Assembly (NCBI RefSeq): GCF_933775445.1
Contig: NC_065876.1
Span: 26,288,001 to 26,352,000 of the forward strand
DNA: 64,000 bases
Origin: Argentina anserina
Lineage: Eukaryota > Streptophyta > Magnoliopsida > Rosales > Rosaceae
Direction of reading: 5' to 3'
Shown in pieces: positions 1 to 13,000 of the stretch. Numbering within the stretch: the first letter of the stretch is position 1; each line of letters opens with the position of its first letter. The notes beneath the pieces were generated by a model, which saw only the letters and a list, made by a program, of their open reading frames with translations, had not been told where the DNA came from and searched no databases. The position numbers and the translations under genes are program-made.

Positions 1-2
1 AA

Positions 3-900
3 AGCGCAGGCAAATATGAGATTAAGAAGGCTTTTCGAACGGTCAGTATGTTATTATTTGGAAGGGTTTAAGGGTGATTTGAGGTCCTGGGGGGGGGGGA
101 TGTGTAAGCATTTGGTTGTTTATATGTGGATTAGAGAAGCTTTGTGACCTTAATGCATCCTAAGCATAAACAAAATGCAACTGTGGTTTGTGCTCACCGC
201 GAAATGAAAAATGATATAAAACAAAACCGAAACTGGCCATAATGTTGCTGATGAACATCTTGGGAGAGGAGGAGGTAGCTAGCTTATGGTGAACTTGTTC
301 ATTGTAGACAGAATAACTTGTCGGAGTATCCTTTATTGCAAACTTTGTCTTAATTTTAGGACTACTGTAGTCTATATGTAACTACATCATTTCTCACTAG
401 TTTTAAACATCTGGTTAATGGTTTAATATGGGAATTCTATGAAGCTGAGTAATAATTTTTAGCTATCAATTATATGGCTTTATTGTGACCTTTATGCATC
501 ATCAAAGCCATGTCAGATGTTTTATCTTTTGAGTGAATACATCTGTGTCGTGCCATTGTTTTAGCTGTGATTAATATATATTCGAGCTGTTAACACTGAA
601 TATTTATGCAGCTGGCCAAGAAATACCATCCTGATGCAAATAGGAACAATCCTTCTTATAAGAGAAAATTTCAGGAGATAAGAGAAGCTTACGAGGTGTG
701 CTATATGACTGATCCAAACATTTACCAAATTCATATACGAGCTTTTCAGAGCTGTCTATTTTATGTGTTCATATATCATTATCACCAAAATTCTGAAATA
801 TTTTGCAAACTCTCCTAAATTGGGTGTATAAACATTTTTTTTTCATTGTGGAATCCAGACATTGCAAGATCCTGAAAAGAGGGCAGAATATGACATGGTA

Positions 901-945
<45 letters not shown>

Positions 946-3900
946 CAATACGCATCCAGCATTAATTTGTAATTGTCCTCCTTTTTTGGCACATTTTTCT
1001 ATTTTATGTATGGGTGAAAGTTTAATTGTTCCTCTATATTGTTTACTCATTTTTATTTATACTTGGTGTTCCATGCAGAAGCAATCAAGTGGGTATACTG
1101 CTGGTGATGCAGAAGATTTTAGATATAATTATCAAACACACGGTTCTACAGCTGATGCAGGGGGGTTCGGACATGGTTTTAAACCTCACTTCTCCAGTTC
1201 ATTTCATAAAATATTCTCAGAGGTATTTCAGTTCATATTCTTATTTAAAGCTCAATGTATCCTGTTGCTGCAGCTAGGTCGACTCTCTAATCTTCATTGT
1301 TCTGAAAGTTATTTGATATTGCAGATATTTGAACGTGATTTCGATCAAGTAGCACCTGACATTCAGGTAAAGTTGTTTTGCCTATGGTTGTGCTTGCTAT
1401 ATGACTGTCTTTTGTGATTAGCTCAAGTGTTTATTGTTCTTAATGCATTTCATAGGTGGAGCTTTCACTCTCTTTTTCTGAAGCTGTTAGAGGATGCACA
1501 AGGCATATGTCTGTCACTGCACATGTTCCCTGTGATTCTTGTGGTTAGTTTTTTTTTTTTAATTTCTTTTATATTTGGGTAACTGTTCTTCATGTGAGTT
1601 GATTACATATTTTTAGATCATAATGTCTTTAGAAAACCTCTCCTCATATAAGCATCATTTTTTTTATTGGACACCTTGCATAATCACAGAGTGATCTGTT
1701 TATTTGATTAGTTTTTTTGAAGTCTTTGTAACTGTTATACAGGAATATTCCCAATACTATTCGTTTTATATACAGATTTGATTGTGTCGAGGTACAAGAA
1801 TCACACGTAGTTTTAGTGATACTGACTTTTTTTTTTCGGAAGTGGTTTTAAACCCAGCTTAGCTGGGAGGCTCAGCCCCAGTGATCCCTATTGCTGATGA
1901 AGCCACATTTTAATAAAAGTTTTCTCCTTGCCGATTTGAGTGATGTTGGTATTCTGTGTTACTTTCCTTCAGATGTGGTATTTGGAATAAAAGATCAGAG
2001 CTGTTAGGATTGTGTTCAGGAGCCCACCTTTTGGGGCCTGCAGTTAGGTCCGACTTCCTGGTTCAAGGATTGCTGTCGATTAGTGGTGGTTGGGACACTT
2101 GGGGTCTGACTTTGAGTTTGGTCTGAGGCTCGGGTCTTGAAGTCGATTGTCATTGGATGTTGGAAACAATACCTTTGTTTAAGGAACGTTTAGACGATAC
2201 GTGGGACTCTAGAGTCATATTTCTAAGTCTGAAACTCTCACTAGGACTCATAGTTAAGTGCATACTTATGATGTTTTTCAGATTAATTTACCTTCCCTTT
2301 CAGCTATCACTTTGGGATAGCAATGGAACAAACACGCATGTCAGAATTGACTGTTGAAGTTAAGTGTTATGGCCCAAAATTGGGTTTGGATGACAGTATC
2401 CAGAGGATTATAGAAGACTCCAGTCTTGATAAAAAAATTCCTTTTAGAGAAAATAATGTCAAACCATATGGTCAAAATCTTGTGAAATTCAAATCCATAC
2501 TTCCATAGGTTCTTCTGTTCTGTTTCACATTTTCCATTAGATAATCAGCTTGTGTAAATAACTTCTCTAGGTTCTTATCTCATGGTACAGATGGGCATGG
2601 CTATCCGCTAAAGGCCAAGACAAAAGTCTGTCCTATTTGCAGAGGTATTGGGAGAGTAAGTTTTGAAGATCCATAGTTTTAATGTTTCTGAATTATTTGA
2701 TATATTTCTTTGCAAGTTAATTCATGAGGTAATTGTTTCTTTCATCTTCTAGATGTAATATCAATAAATCTTTATATTTTGTGTCTGATATTGCTCAAAT
2801 TTTCTTCCAGGTTACAATTCCTCCATTCACATCAACATGCAGCACTTGTAAAGGGTCTGGCCAAATAATCAGGGTATATAATGTGAACTCCATTAAATAA
2901 CTCCACTGATCTTGATTGATTCCTCCAGATTATATGATCTGCATTCAATTTATCTGTTGCAGGATCATTGTGTATCATGTGTAGGATTAGGGATAGTTGA
3001 AGGTGAAAGAGAGGTTGAAGTTAGCATCCCAGCAGGTTGGTATATACTCTTTCCAATTTGATGGGAGAGGAGTAAGATAATTTTTTGATAGTGTAGGCAG
3101 TCAGATGTGTATTACTAATAACTATCACTCTCTGGAGAATCATCTGATGTAGGCTATAAGATCTGGGGATGCTTGTTCAGAGAGTCATGAGATCATGTTG
3201 GGTTTATCATAAAGAAAATTATCTTGTCTGGGTCATGTTTCATAATGTTAGCCTCACTCTTTATGCATGTGTCTGTGTGGGCTGAAAATAATATTTTGCA
3301 AGTTCTTAAGTGTTAGAAATTTTCTAAATAAGCTTACTGAGCACTTCAGTTGAAAGTTGAAACTGAGTGCCCCGGTAAAAAAATTAAACCTGGGTCGTTA
3401 GAATATGCTTTTGTTTGAGGGATAATGCAGCTTTAATGTTCAGATAAACAGCTGTATCTATCTGACTCCCTCTGTCTTTCTAATTTGTTGCCCGTGTATC
3501 TTAAATGGGCTAGGTGTGGATTCTGGAGATACAATCCGCGTACCAGAGGCTGGGAATAGTGGGCCACGAGGAAGCCAACCAGGCTGGTTATACATCAAGC
3601 TAAAGGCACATTTTTCTTCTTACTTGTTCACTTATAATGTTATATTATTACTTTAAGATCCTTTTCATATTTGTGAGATCCATCCCGAATTCCCGATTAG
3701 TGTCTACGGTTATAAAATTATGTCAAACCTTCAACATTCTAAGAGAGAAAACCCTCATTTTTGGTTGCTGTACTGTTGCATCATATGGTCGGATTTAAAA
3801 CTTATTGCTATGCATATCATAATGGCATGTGTTAAAAGGTCTGAGAATTATATCTTTTTGTCCCCTGACCCCCACCCAAAAGAAAAGGACAAGCATACCT

Positions 3901-6900
3901 AGCAGGTATATCACTGAAGCACAGATAATAAATACTTGATCAGGTGGAAGACTTGCTTTTACTGTTGTGATGTGGAGACTTGAATGAGACTTGATCAAGT
4001 GGATGACTTGCTTTTACTGTTGTGATGTAGAGACTTATAAATTGGAACGTGATATGCCTTCTAATTCCCTTGTTTTTTTATTTTATGATGTAGGTTGCTA
4101 AAGATCCTATTTTCGCTAGGGATGGTGCAGATGTTTACGTGGATTCTAATATCAGCTTTACTCGAGTGAGACTGATTTCTTGCATGTACATGACTTATAG
4201 TTACTTGATTCCCTACGATGAGATTCTAATTTGGCAGCTTCTGCTATTTTTCACTTGGTACCATATTATATCCCTTCTTTTACTTTGTTGTCAAACTTAC
4301 TCAACCCAAGTGATTCATATATTTTCAGTCCTTTTTTTTTTTTTGGAAATGTACATTTATCCTAAGCAAACACTCACTAGTTATACACAGTAGGAGTACC
4401 CTTTCAAGCAGTACAAGCTATATTAGGCAGTTGTTTCTTCACAGGAATATGTACATTGTCATTTTTTTTTGTACTCAAGAGCCTATACTTGTTGTTCTAC
4501 TGGACGTCTGTTTCAGAAGTATTAGGATTATTCAAGTTACTTCTACATTTTGTATTGTTTATGATAGCTTAAGTACATAGTCAAGGTCTAGTATGATGCT
4601 GTAGAGAAAAATATCTTAAGAGTAATTTTTGAAAGATGATTTTCTGGGCATTTTGTGTCATGTTAGGATATATTGCTTTCTTTTTGTCTTCTTGGGCAAG
4701 CGGTAATCAGATTATATGTGAATTATCACAGATCATATAAAATTGAAACAGTGTTACATGAATAAATGTGTTTAATACAATTATATCAATCTGGACTACA
4801 AAGTGTGCAAAGGGAAATGTACTTCTTACTTTCTGGGGTCACTTCGCTTCTGTCAACTTTCCTGCCCGATCTTGAAATGGTGGTTGCCTTCTATTCCTTA
4901 GTAACAGGGCTATAACTACGTATTTCCAGTAGTCAAGTATTTATACTCTCCTGTAGGCGTCAAGGGAGACATCCTTATTCTGTTGCCCTGTGTAACTAAC
5001 TATATTGCATTTTCAATCCTTGAATATTACTGCTGATGTTGTTAGGGAATTTTTCAGGCTATTCTTGGTGGTAAGGTTGAAGTGCCAACTTTAACTGGGA
5101 AGACAAAAGTAAAAGTAAGAGTTTTGTCTTTGATTTCTTTCTTTGCAGAGAGAAAACTTTTGTACTTTACTCTTTCTCCCCTTGTCCTACTTCTAATTAC
5201 CTTCCAGCAATCTTTTGGATTCTACATATACTGATAGTTCGCTGTAATTATGGACTTCTCAGATACCAAAGGGGGTTCAACCTGGAGAACAGATCGTGCT
5301 AAGAGGCAAAGGTCACTAGAGCATTCTTTCCTACTTCTTCAAAGTTGGATGTTGCTTTCTTAAAATTTTCTGACCTAGAATGTTGCTGCAGGACTACCGA
5401 AGCATGGTTTCCTAGTTCACAATGGAGACCAATATGTTTGTTTCCGTGTCCAGTTTCCAACGTAAGCTGCATCTTTTTTTCTTTCTTCTCTTTCTCCTGT
5501 TTGAATCACGTGGATTCATATCTTATCAACACTGTATATGGTTTCCTGACATTCTTATTTCTAGCAAAATGTTGGGTTTATGTATACTCACAGGGTTTGA
5601 GTACTTCTCCTAATTTGTTGTCCTAGAATTTAATTACATATATACTTTTGTGAGTTATGTGAACAGACTTTTCTCATTTTCTCTTTACTTTCTGAAGTAA
5701 AATAAATGAACGTCAACATGCCATATTAGAAGAATTTGCGAAGGAGGAAATAATTCATGGAAACAGCAATTCCCACAATAAAGACTGGTGAGCATTTTAC
5801 CTTGCACAATACTTTTATCTTTATAAATAGACACATATTGATACATATAATTGTGTATATTTCTCAAGTGCTACGTGTCATAATTTTGTATGAGCCTTCA
5901 AAGTATATATTAGGGTTAGTTACACCCTTCACCCCCATTCCAATTTTGTTTCTTCTTGTCTAATTTGAATGATAATCAACATCATATAATATGCATTTAT
6001 GTCGATGGTAAACCTCATTCATATTGTTTGATATAATCGGCGGAAAGCATTATAACTAGCTCCACACATGATCAATGATTAAATCGATGCATTTCCTCCT
6101 CAGAATGACATTGATTCAATGGAGACCCCAACCTCAGCTATTTAAGCGGAACACATAACCATGTCATTGTTTGCCTGGATTTCGCTTCACCCATTACAAC
6201 CAGGGAGAACATTTTTGAAGTTCCTGGTGCAGCCGTATTGTCTTCTCTGTGGTTGAGTTGTTACAAGATAGGATGTAAACCCGTCCTATTTTGTCTTTCC
6301 CCTGGTAAGTGGGTTCTGTAACCTGCTGCCCCTTATCCAGAAAAAAAGGTCCACCCTTTGATGCATCATGATTCTGGATTGATGTTGATAACAAAGTGGT
6401 GGTAGTCAGTCAAGTAAATGCATCATAAATACAATCTTTGGCAAGTCTGAGTTGGTGGTTCACGTCAACAGCAGAGCAACATGAGGTAAGGTTCACCCTT
6501 GATGATGTGGCCTGCTGCTCTAATCACTCAAACTCAAGTGAAGCTAGTGAGACCAAAGTTTCAATACAATATATTGTATGCTGGAAACCCTGGTGATTGA
6601 GGAATGAGTTACACTGCCTTACGTTGCTTTCCGCCGAATCCATTTAAGCTATCAGGATAGATACATTCAAAACTATAAAGTTGACAATATCTATGTTAGT
6701 ACTGCAAGCATGTGATTGAAATATTTGGCATCCTTATGATAAGATAATTGGAACATGTTTAGCCAACAGAAGTTTGAAATATAAGTTACCTTATAGAAGG
6801 GCTCTTATGATCCATAAAAAGGCAGAAATTGTACCTATCCTACATTTTATTTACTTGAGAGCCTAGAGGGTAAATCAATTGGAGATGATGAAATTATCTC

Positions 6901-7282
6901 TCTCGCTTTCTCATTTTCTTAGTATCTTGCTCAAGTGGAGTTAACCATTGGATGTTTGGTCCTAGATAGTTTTATCCTACAGCAGTACTTGAAACCCCAC
7001 GATCTTTTTAGAGTCTTGTTTACTTTTCCAATTTATTTTTCTTTCTGACCGACATTATCGTGTTCTGATATATACTTTTTCTATTTCAATCGATTGGTAT
7101 AATCCCATATGATGTAGTTATTCGAGATTTTGTGCAAGCACTGATTTTGAGCATTTAGGTTGCCTCCCTGTTATTTCAAGTCCAACAAGCCTAAATACCA
7201 GTTGTCTGTTAGTCACTCTTCTGATAGTGGTGAGTATCTTTAAATGGACAACAGGCTTTATCAGCAGCTATCTACTGGTTGA
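3..7282 (+). CDS. ATJ1: Mitochondrial-type DnaJ (Hsp40) co-chaperone, 3' part of a split gene
   Basis: A type I J-protein that would stimulate the ATPase of Hsp70 and bind unfolded clients, probably in the mitochondrial matrix. Exons read by splice phase: 3-41, 612-695, 859-897, 1079-1222, 1325-1366, 1456-1543, 2591-2655, 2811-2873, 2963-3035, 3514-3605, 4094-4165, 5058-5114, 5263-5311, 5392-5461, 5698-5787 and 7255-7282. They join in one frame to 364 residues plus TGA. Visible in order: the J-domain with its HPD motif (AKKYHPDANRNN), four CxxCxGxG zinc-finger repeats (CDSCDGHG, CPICRGIG, CSTCKGSG, CVSCVGLG), then the C-terminal substrate domain (DGADVYVDSNISF, AILGGKVEVPTL, HNGDQYV) and the end LYQQLSTG. 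That ending and the NRNNP loop recall Arabidopsis ATJ1; GFA2 is the alternative. The start codon and targeting peptide lie outside the window. The intron after 3605 has a GC donor. The protein call is firm; paralogue identity is less sure. Confidence 0.93.
904..942. repeat. (CT)n microsatellite in DnaJ intron 3
   Basis: An almost pure CT run of about 19 units, just downstream of the donor of the exon ending at 897. It is intronic and adds no coding sequence. Confidence 0.95.
1544..2590 (+). other. Long DnaJ intron 6 with a short orphan open frame
   Basis: This 1.05-kb intron splits the first zinc-finger repeat (CDSC | DGHG). It holds a 61-codon ATG frame at 2323-2508, preceded by an acceptor-like TTTCAG at about 2297-2302. 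Including it as an exon would add a stop before the rest of the DnaJ domain, so I treat it as intronic. I do not recognise its product. Confidence 0.6.
3606..4093 (+). other. GC-AG intron in the DnaJ gene
   Basis: The reading frame fixes the junction: exon 10 ends in codons for LYIKLK and exon 11 starts with VAKDP. The intron therefore begins GCACAT after AAG and ends GTAG. No GT donor near 3605 keeps the frame without losing conserved residues. Confidence 0.75.
3936..4036. repeat. Imperfect tandem duplication of about 55 bp inside the GC-AG intron
   Basis: Two adjacent copies of a segment containing GACTTGCTTTTACTGTTG followed by TGATGT and GAGACTT differ at only a few positions. It looks like a local slippage or unequal-exchange event. 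Confidence 0.75.
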
Positions 7283-8665
7283 ACTTACAGGTTACAGTGG
7301 ATTACGGAACGTGTTACGGGTCCGAGATTTGTGCTTGACTTGTCGATAATAGTATTGATCCTTTTGTTGCCGAGCAAAACCATAGGCTGACTGTTGGCCC
7401 CAGGCGATTCAATCAAGATACATAAGCCAATTGTCATTGCGGTAGAGATCTTCGGAGTTTTCCATTCTTTGGAGTATTGTTTGATCAAAGGTACCGATTT
7501 TCTCATGACCAGTGAGTCTATTCCCATTTCCAATCCATAGTTCATTGTCTGCGTTTATCTTTTCCTTTTTCTTAGTCTACTACTATCATTTTACAATGAT
7601 CTTCTAAGAATTATTGAGTAGATGTGGCTACGTTAAGTTTAAGAAATAATGCTTGTCCTGTAGAATTCTCTACAAGTGGTCACACTGAATTTCACTTGAT
7701 TGTCATGTATTTTTTTTCCTCAAAGTACAAATGATTTGATCAGGATGCTAGATAAATTAGCAATCTTTCATTTCCCTTGGAAGCTTTGAGATATTTTGGT
7801 TATCAAATTTGCTTGAATTCATAAAATTTGTGTAATTGAAAGCTTAGACATCAAGCTACATGGTATTTTCTTCAACTTTCTCAAGGCTACTTGATTTTAC
7901 AGTTTTGCAAGTGTAAGTGCTTTAGCAATTTTTATATTTGCACATATAAGACTTCTGACAGAAATATTTTTCTAGAAACACAGTTTTACTGCCATTGATG
8001 TTGCAAATTCATGCATGTTCAGTAGATAGTGTTAGTATCTGTATCTGATGTGGTAGTGGTGCTTTGTTCCTGGGTTATCAAGGAATGAAGACTCTTCGTT
8101 AGTGACACACAGAAGTACTGCTTGAATTAAAGTATCTTCAACACATGATTAGTGGTGGTGGAGTTGAAATGATATGCCACACATTATGTCTTTGTTTTAG
8201 AGCTCTTTTGAGAGCACTAGTAACTTAATAGCTTCACTTTGTTCCCTACTCATCAGGTGCATGGCACTTTCATTTGCATTCCAAATTACTTGATATACCC
8301 TTGAATTTTGCAGTTGACTTCGAGCGTATTGTCCTCATTGCAGGAAGGAATGAAGGCTGGTGCTAGTTACACTCGTTCAGGCTATATATATCAGGAGGAA
8401 AATGTACATCAGCTAATTACTCCTAATAGATATAAATGTTAAACTCCCAAAAATTCAAATTTCTTCCATTATTTTTTATCTTCTGTCTTGCTGGGTTACT
8501 CCGTTACTGCTTACTGGGATTAGAATCTTGGTATACCATACCAGATAGCGAAGATGAAATCAAAAGATGAGTCCTATAGCTTTTAATACACCTAAACCAT
8601 ATGCCAAATAATTGGGACTCCGTATGAACTACCGCGTTAAGTGGTCAAATTTGTCATAATAAGAT
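7283..8665 (+). other. DnaJ 3' flank, no gene seen
   Basis: AT-rich sequence with stops in all frames and no recognisable domain. The first few hundred bases should include the DnaJ 3' UTR, but no polyadenylation signal stands out. The stretch ends at the target duplication of Copia copy A. Confidence 0.5.
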
Positions 8666-8670
8666 ATTTT

Positions 8671-8854
8671 TGTTTCAGGATGAAATAATTGTGTATTATT
8701 GAATGATATGGGGGCCTATATATAGGCATTACAAAACCACAATCCCGTAGGATTCGGAGTCCTAATCTATTACGGAGATGCTAATCTATCTCCTAACAGG
8801 AAACTTATTAGGTTAAGACACATACAAGGGTAGAATAGTAATTCTCCCGGAACA
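8671..8854 (-). repeat. Copia copy A, 3' LTR
   Basis: 184 bp. On the plus strand it starts TGTTTCAGGATG and ends CTCCCGGAACA. It is flanked by ATTTT outside and by the polypurine tract inside. Confidence 0.93.
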
Positions 8855-9542
8855 CTCCCCCTTGTGTCGCATGCCTAGGTTGCATGGTGCACACATCGTT
8901 GCCTCGGTAAAAACCTTTGTCAAGCAAAATAAAAACCTCTTGGGTAAAAACAAAAGCTTGATCGAAAGGAAAAAGAGCACAACGCACCGTCTACATTTGA
9001 TAGCATCATGTGAGGTAGACTCCCCTTGAAGTCTACGAAACAACTCCCCCTGATTAGTGCCATAATCATGGAGTACAAAGAACAACGTATACAACGTTCA
9101 TTACATGCTTCTCAAACGTAGTCTTGGGCTAATGATTAATCATTAATCTAGCCACACATCCTTAGATCATCCACTCATTTAAACGGCCATAACTTCTTCG
9201 TCAAAATAGGTATCAGCGAACCGTAAAATGTTCTGAAAAGTAGACACCCGTGGCTTTCAAGTGACATAAGATTCACAACCTTATCCGATCGGAGCAGTTC
9301 ACAATGCTCTGTCGAAGTTGACTGACTTGCAAATTTCCGGACAGGACTGTCCTACTTTGCTAAAACAGCCATAACTCACTCAATATGATAGCTATGAATG
9401 AAAGGTTGATGTCCCTGGAAAGTAGACACATAGACCTTTCCAAAGGTACCAATTTCACCATATTTCATCGAGCGTGCTGTCCTGTAGGTCTCGTTGAAGT
9501 TGACCTACGAAACTGGACAGATTCTGATTTGTCACATTTAAT

Positions 9543-9824
9543 GTGTCTTTCGCGAAAAGAATGGGGGAATGGACCAATGAAGGACTGATTTTGGTCCAAG
9601 ACGGAACCGTACGCATCCTCTACGCTACCAGTGTCGACTGCTATACCAAGGCGTACGTTGATGTTGCTGGAGCTGCTGGCGGCGTTGGTGTGGATAGGAT
9701 TTGTGTTGGTTCACTAAGTGTAGAACTAAACCCATGTCAAATAAGCAATGCAAGTCCAATGACAATGCATAGGCGCATAGTTAATCACGTCATAATGAAA
9801 GCAATAGTGTCCCAACAACACTAA
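9543..9824 (+). other. Conserved open frame antisense to Copia copy A, nature unknown
   Basis: A 93-codon open frame without a good ATG at its head runs antisense to the element, between the reverse transcriptase remnant and the 3' LTR. Its translation includes MGEWTNEGLILV and VDVAGAAGGVGVD. Copy B has the matching frame at 29685-29966 on the minus strand. I recognise no family. It may be captured host sequence, or chance openness in element DNA. With two copies this similar, conservation does not show selection. Confidence 0.3.
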
Positions 9825-9846
9825 CATGTATGAATGTATAGCTCAT

Positions 9847-11925
9847 TGAATCTCTTCATCATCTATACTTAGACGGAATAGAGAATCAAGAATTAGCTTC
9901 ATATGAACACATATGGGTATGAGTTCTTGCAACCGATTGTACTACGTTCTCTCGAACGTCGCAATCTGATTACATAATCTCTCCGTGGTCTAGAGGCATT
10001 TAAAGTCCCTCGGGCACTCTCATATCTGCGTCAAGATCCCTTTACAGATATTCTATGACCACTATCATATGCTGCAAATCAGTTTTCATGGACACTACTA
10101 CTGATCAAGTAGCGGAAAGCAATTATGTCCATAACGAGAGAATATAATTCATCGTAGTCAATACTAGGATAATGAGACAATCTTTGCGCCATAAGTCCTG
10201 CATATATCGCATGACTTCATCTTTCTCATTACACTTACGAACAACGACCAATATAACAAGTCTAGTTCAGCCTGTATTGATTCTTTCCACTTCGGTCAAG
10301 TTGCTCATCGTTGATGCTTTACAACGGAATAAGAGCATAAGCGAATACATCATCAATCATGGGAGATCAATACATTAAACACACGCGCGCGCTGTATACG
10401 ATCAATTCGTAAGATTTCTATTCTTCTCTAACATCAACAAAATGAGTCTGTAGCGTCCCACCGAAACTTAGTTGATACACATGTTTAGAGGATATCTCTT
10501 GATGATGGGCGAAATACTTGTACCTAGGCACTTCGCTTCTTTCTGGTTTTGATTCCAGAGAATAATGGTCTCCCCCTCATCTAGGCAGGAGCCAAGACCG
10601 AAGCTATGACCCTTACTAGTCCATCTTTGCGTTTGCCGCCCTTGTTTTGTGGTACAATACCACGGGCGCCGACAACACCACAGCGTACGATGGTGCCATC
10701 GCCGGCTTCCTTCCCACTGTCAGGGATGGTGCCAACGGTGCTAGGACCAGGTCATATGAAATTCTCCCATATTCTGAGAGTCCCAACCTTACCGGCACAT
10801 CACAGCATTTATGTGCGATCTCGTCACTTTCGCAATATTGGTAAAGTCATTGAGCATCGAATTTTTGACTTTCTGGAGGTCGATAATGCGTTGCACATTT
10901 ACTCACTTTGAGTAGTGCGGGATCTTAATGAGACATAGTGCCACACTACGTCAATTCCTGGCGTTAAACCGGAATGAGAGCATTCCATATCTCCCCCTAA
11001 CGACGGGAAGTATGTCTCAACAAAGTGACCGTCTGCTAATATCGCAGGATAGAGATCAAAGGTTGTAGATTGGAAATAGCGGACAAGTGTTGGTGATTCA
11101 TAAATCATAACCAACCAGAATACTTAATCGTTTCCAAGTATACCCATTGAGATAGCTACAATAGAGGCACATAAAGAACTTTAACCAAATAGGCGTTTAA
11201 GGAAAAGAACGTTGGGATCGTATCCAGTGACCATCTGGTACGCACTAAACGCTTGGCAAGTTGTGGGTCTGAAACGAATAAGTGTCGCTGCATGCAACAT
11301 CATTACATATCTCCATGCAAAAATCGGCAGGTTAGTACCCATAACCAAGTCCGAGCTCTGCTAGATCGTACAGTAAATGAACATGAGGAATAATATGTTC
11401 AACGACGATCCCAGTAGATATGCAAAACGAAATCATCAAAGTCGTGGGGGTGAACTCTCCAACGATATCCAATCAAATAGATTTGAGAGGATGGGAAGGG
11501 TGGTGAGCCCTTAGGATGATGATCATAGCTAAAAACTTTAGCGAATGCAGCGTTTCTTGTGGAAAGAAAAGCGACGTGTGACCAACGCGTCGATGCTCTT
11601 AACCTATACCATAAAAATACCGAAAAATGTCCGCATTCGGTTGGATAGGGTCCACTAATGTCACCTTAAATACTTCGTAAGAATGGAATGTTCTCGGTTG
11701 GAACATTAGCAAATAAGGACTTCCTTGAAATCTAGCAAAAGAACAAGCTTTGCAAAATGAGCGATTGGCATCAGAGATTGTCATGGAGGCATTAGAAAAC
11801 ACGGGAAGCATCACAAGCTCCTGTGAAGGAGGGAATGCCGCCACCGACGGCCTTAATGCCATGGAGCCGCCGAAATAGGCAGGCTCGACCTCACCGTGTG
11901 GAGCATGGGTGAGGTGGTCCTCCAA
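9847..11925 (-). pseudogene. Degenerate Copia pol remnants in copy A
   Basis: The piece at 11599-11925 contains RSFCKACSFARFQGSPYLL followed downstream by FRYFYGIG, the end of the gag-pre-integrase zinc region and the start of the integrase core. Further pieces at about 10930-11440 match the rest of integrase, and about 9847-10310 mirrors the reverse transcriptase remnant of copy B. Frames change and stops interrupt throughout, so no product is expected. No RNase H follows. Confidence 0.75.
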
Positions 11926-12779
11926 TCGCTTCGTGAATCATGAAAAATAGATGATAAAGTGAATTTCAAAGAACTCAAATAATCATATCTTGTTCAAAAT
12001 GACCAAAAAAAACGATCATGTCAAAACCGAGAAGACAGTAAAACCGAACCCATGATTCAAAGAATCTTGAGTTACATAAAGCTACTGTTGCAGGCAAGCA
12101 AAACGATGTGTGCAAGCTAACAAAGCTACTGTCGAAGCTTGAAAAGGATACTGTCAATGAAATCTGACAGATTTATTCCTCTCCATTCTTAACACAAATA
12201 TCAAGATGAAAATCCATCATTGGCATGTATGGCCTTTAAAACTTAGCAAGGCACGAAGATATGAAACACAATCTCCGCACGAGATCCGTAAAACAACTAC
12301 TTGCGCCGTAGGACAGTGTGGGTGGTTACGCAATTAGCAAGACACTCGATTTCACGGCGGGACATTCTCAAAATGAAGATTAAGAGAGTCAACGACGCGG
12401 TGAACTTCTCTACACAATACGCCGTAGGATATTGTAAGAGATGGGATTGAAACAAATGGCAATCTCATCGAATGTATCACATGGCAATAGAACTACATTC
12501 TTCAACTTAAGAGTTGGAAAAACATGGTATTAGAGCAGTTGAATACCAAACAATTACGGTGGAAAACCTTTCATTTGGTGCGGGTGGTCACCAATAATAA
12601 TAAAATCATTTGAGCTATGAAACGACTTGGAGAAAACCGGAAAATTAACCGGAAAACCATGTCAATATAACTCAAAACCGGGTGAAATTTGGACTGGGAA
12701 AACGTGACAGCAAGAACTGCTGAAATATGCGGAAAACATGACGAGAAACGACGGAAAAAAAATCGTCTGAAAAACTCGT

Positions 12780-13000
12780 CGGAAGCCGGCGGCACCGATT
12801 GCCGGAAATCCGGCCGGCAGTGGCCGGACCTGGCCGGTGTGGAGGCCATAACTTCAGGTCCGACAGGGAACGCCGTCCGGAACCGGATGGCGGTGCCGGA
12901 AACGCCGGAATATGGCCGGAAGGCGGCGAATACGCCGGTAAAACGTCAAAAAACGTTCCGGAATCGCCGGAACAATAACCGGGAAAAACGACGTCAATTT
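12780..13000. other. CCGG-rich patch inside Copia copy A
   Basis: A GC-rich stretch crowded with CCGG and CCGGC. The same patch recurs in copy B at 26520-26830, so it is a family feature. Openness in several frames on both strands follows from the base composition; no protein is recognised. Confidence 0.6.

Noticed and set aside
8344..8440. Possible extra 3' exon of the DnaJ gene
   Set aside because: The protein already ends with the family's usual LYQQLSTG and a stop at 7280-7282.
10606..10911. 100-codon frame in Copia copy A, with a near-identical partner at 28599-28904 in copy B
   Set aside because: It is antisense to the pol region between integrase and reverse transcriptase. The similarity reflects DNA identity of the two copies.
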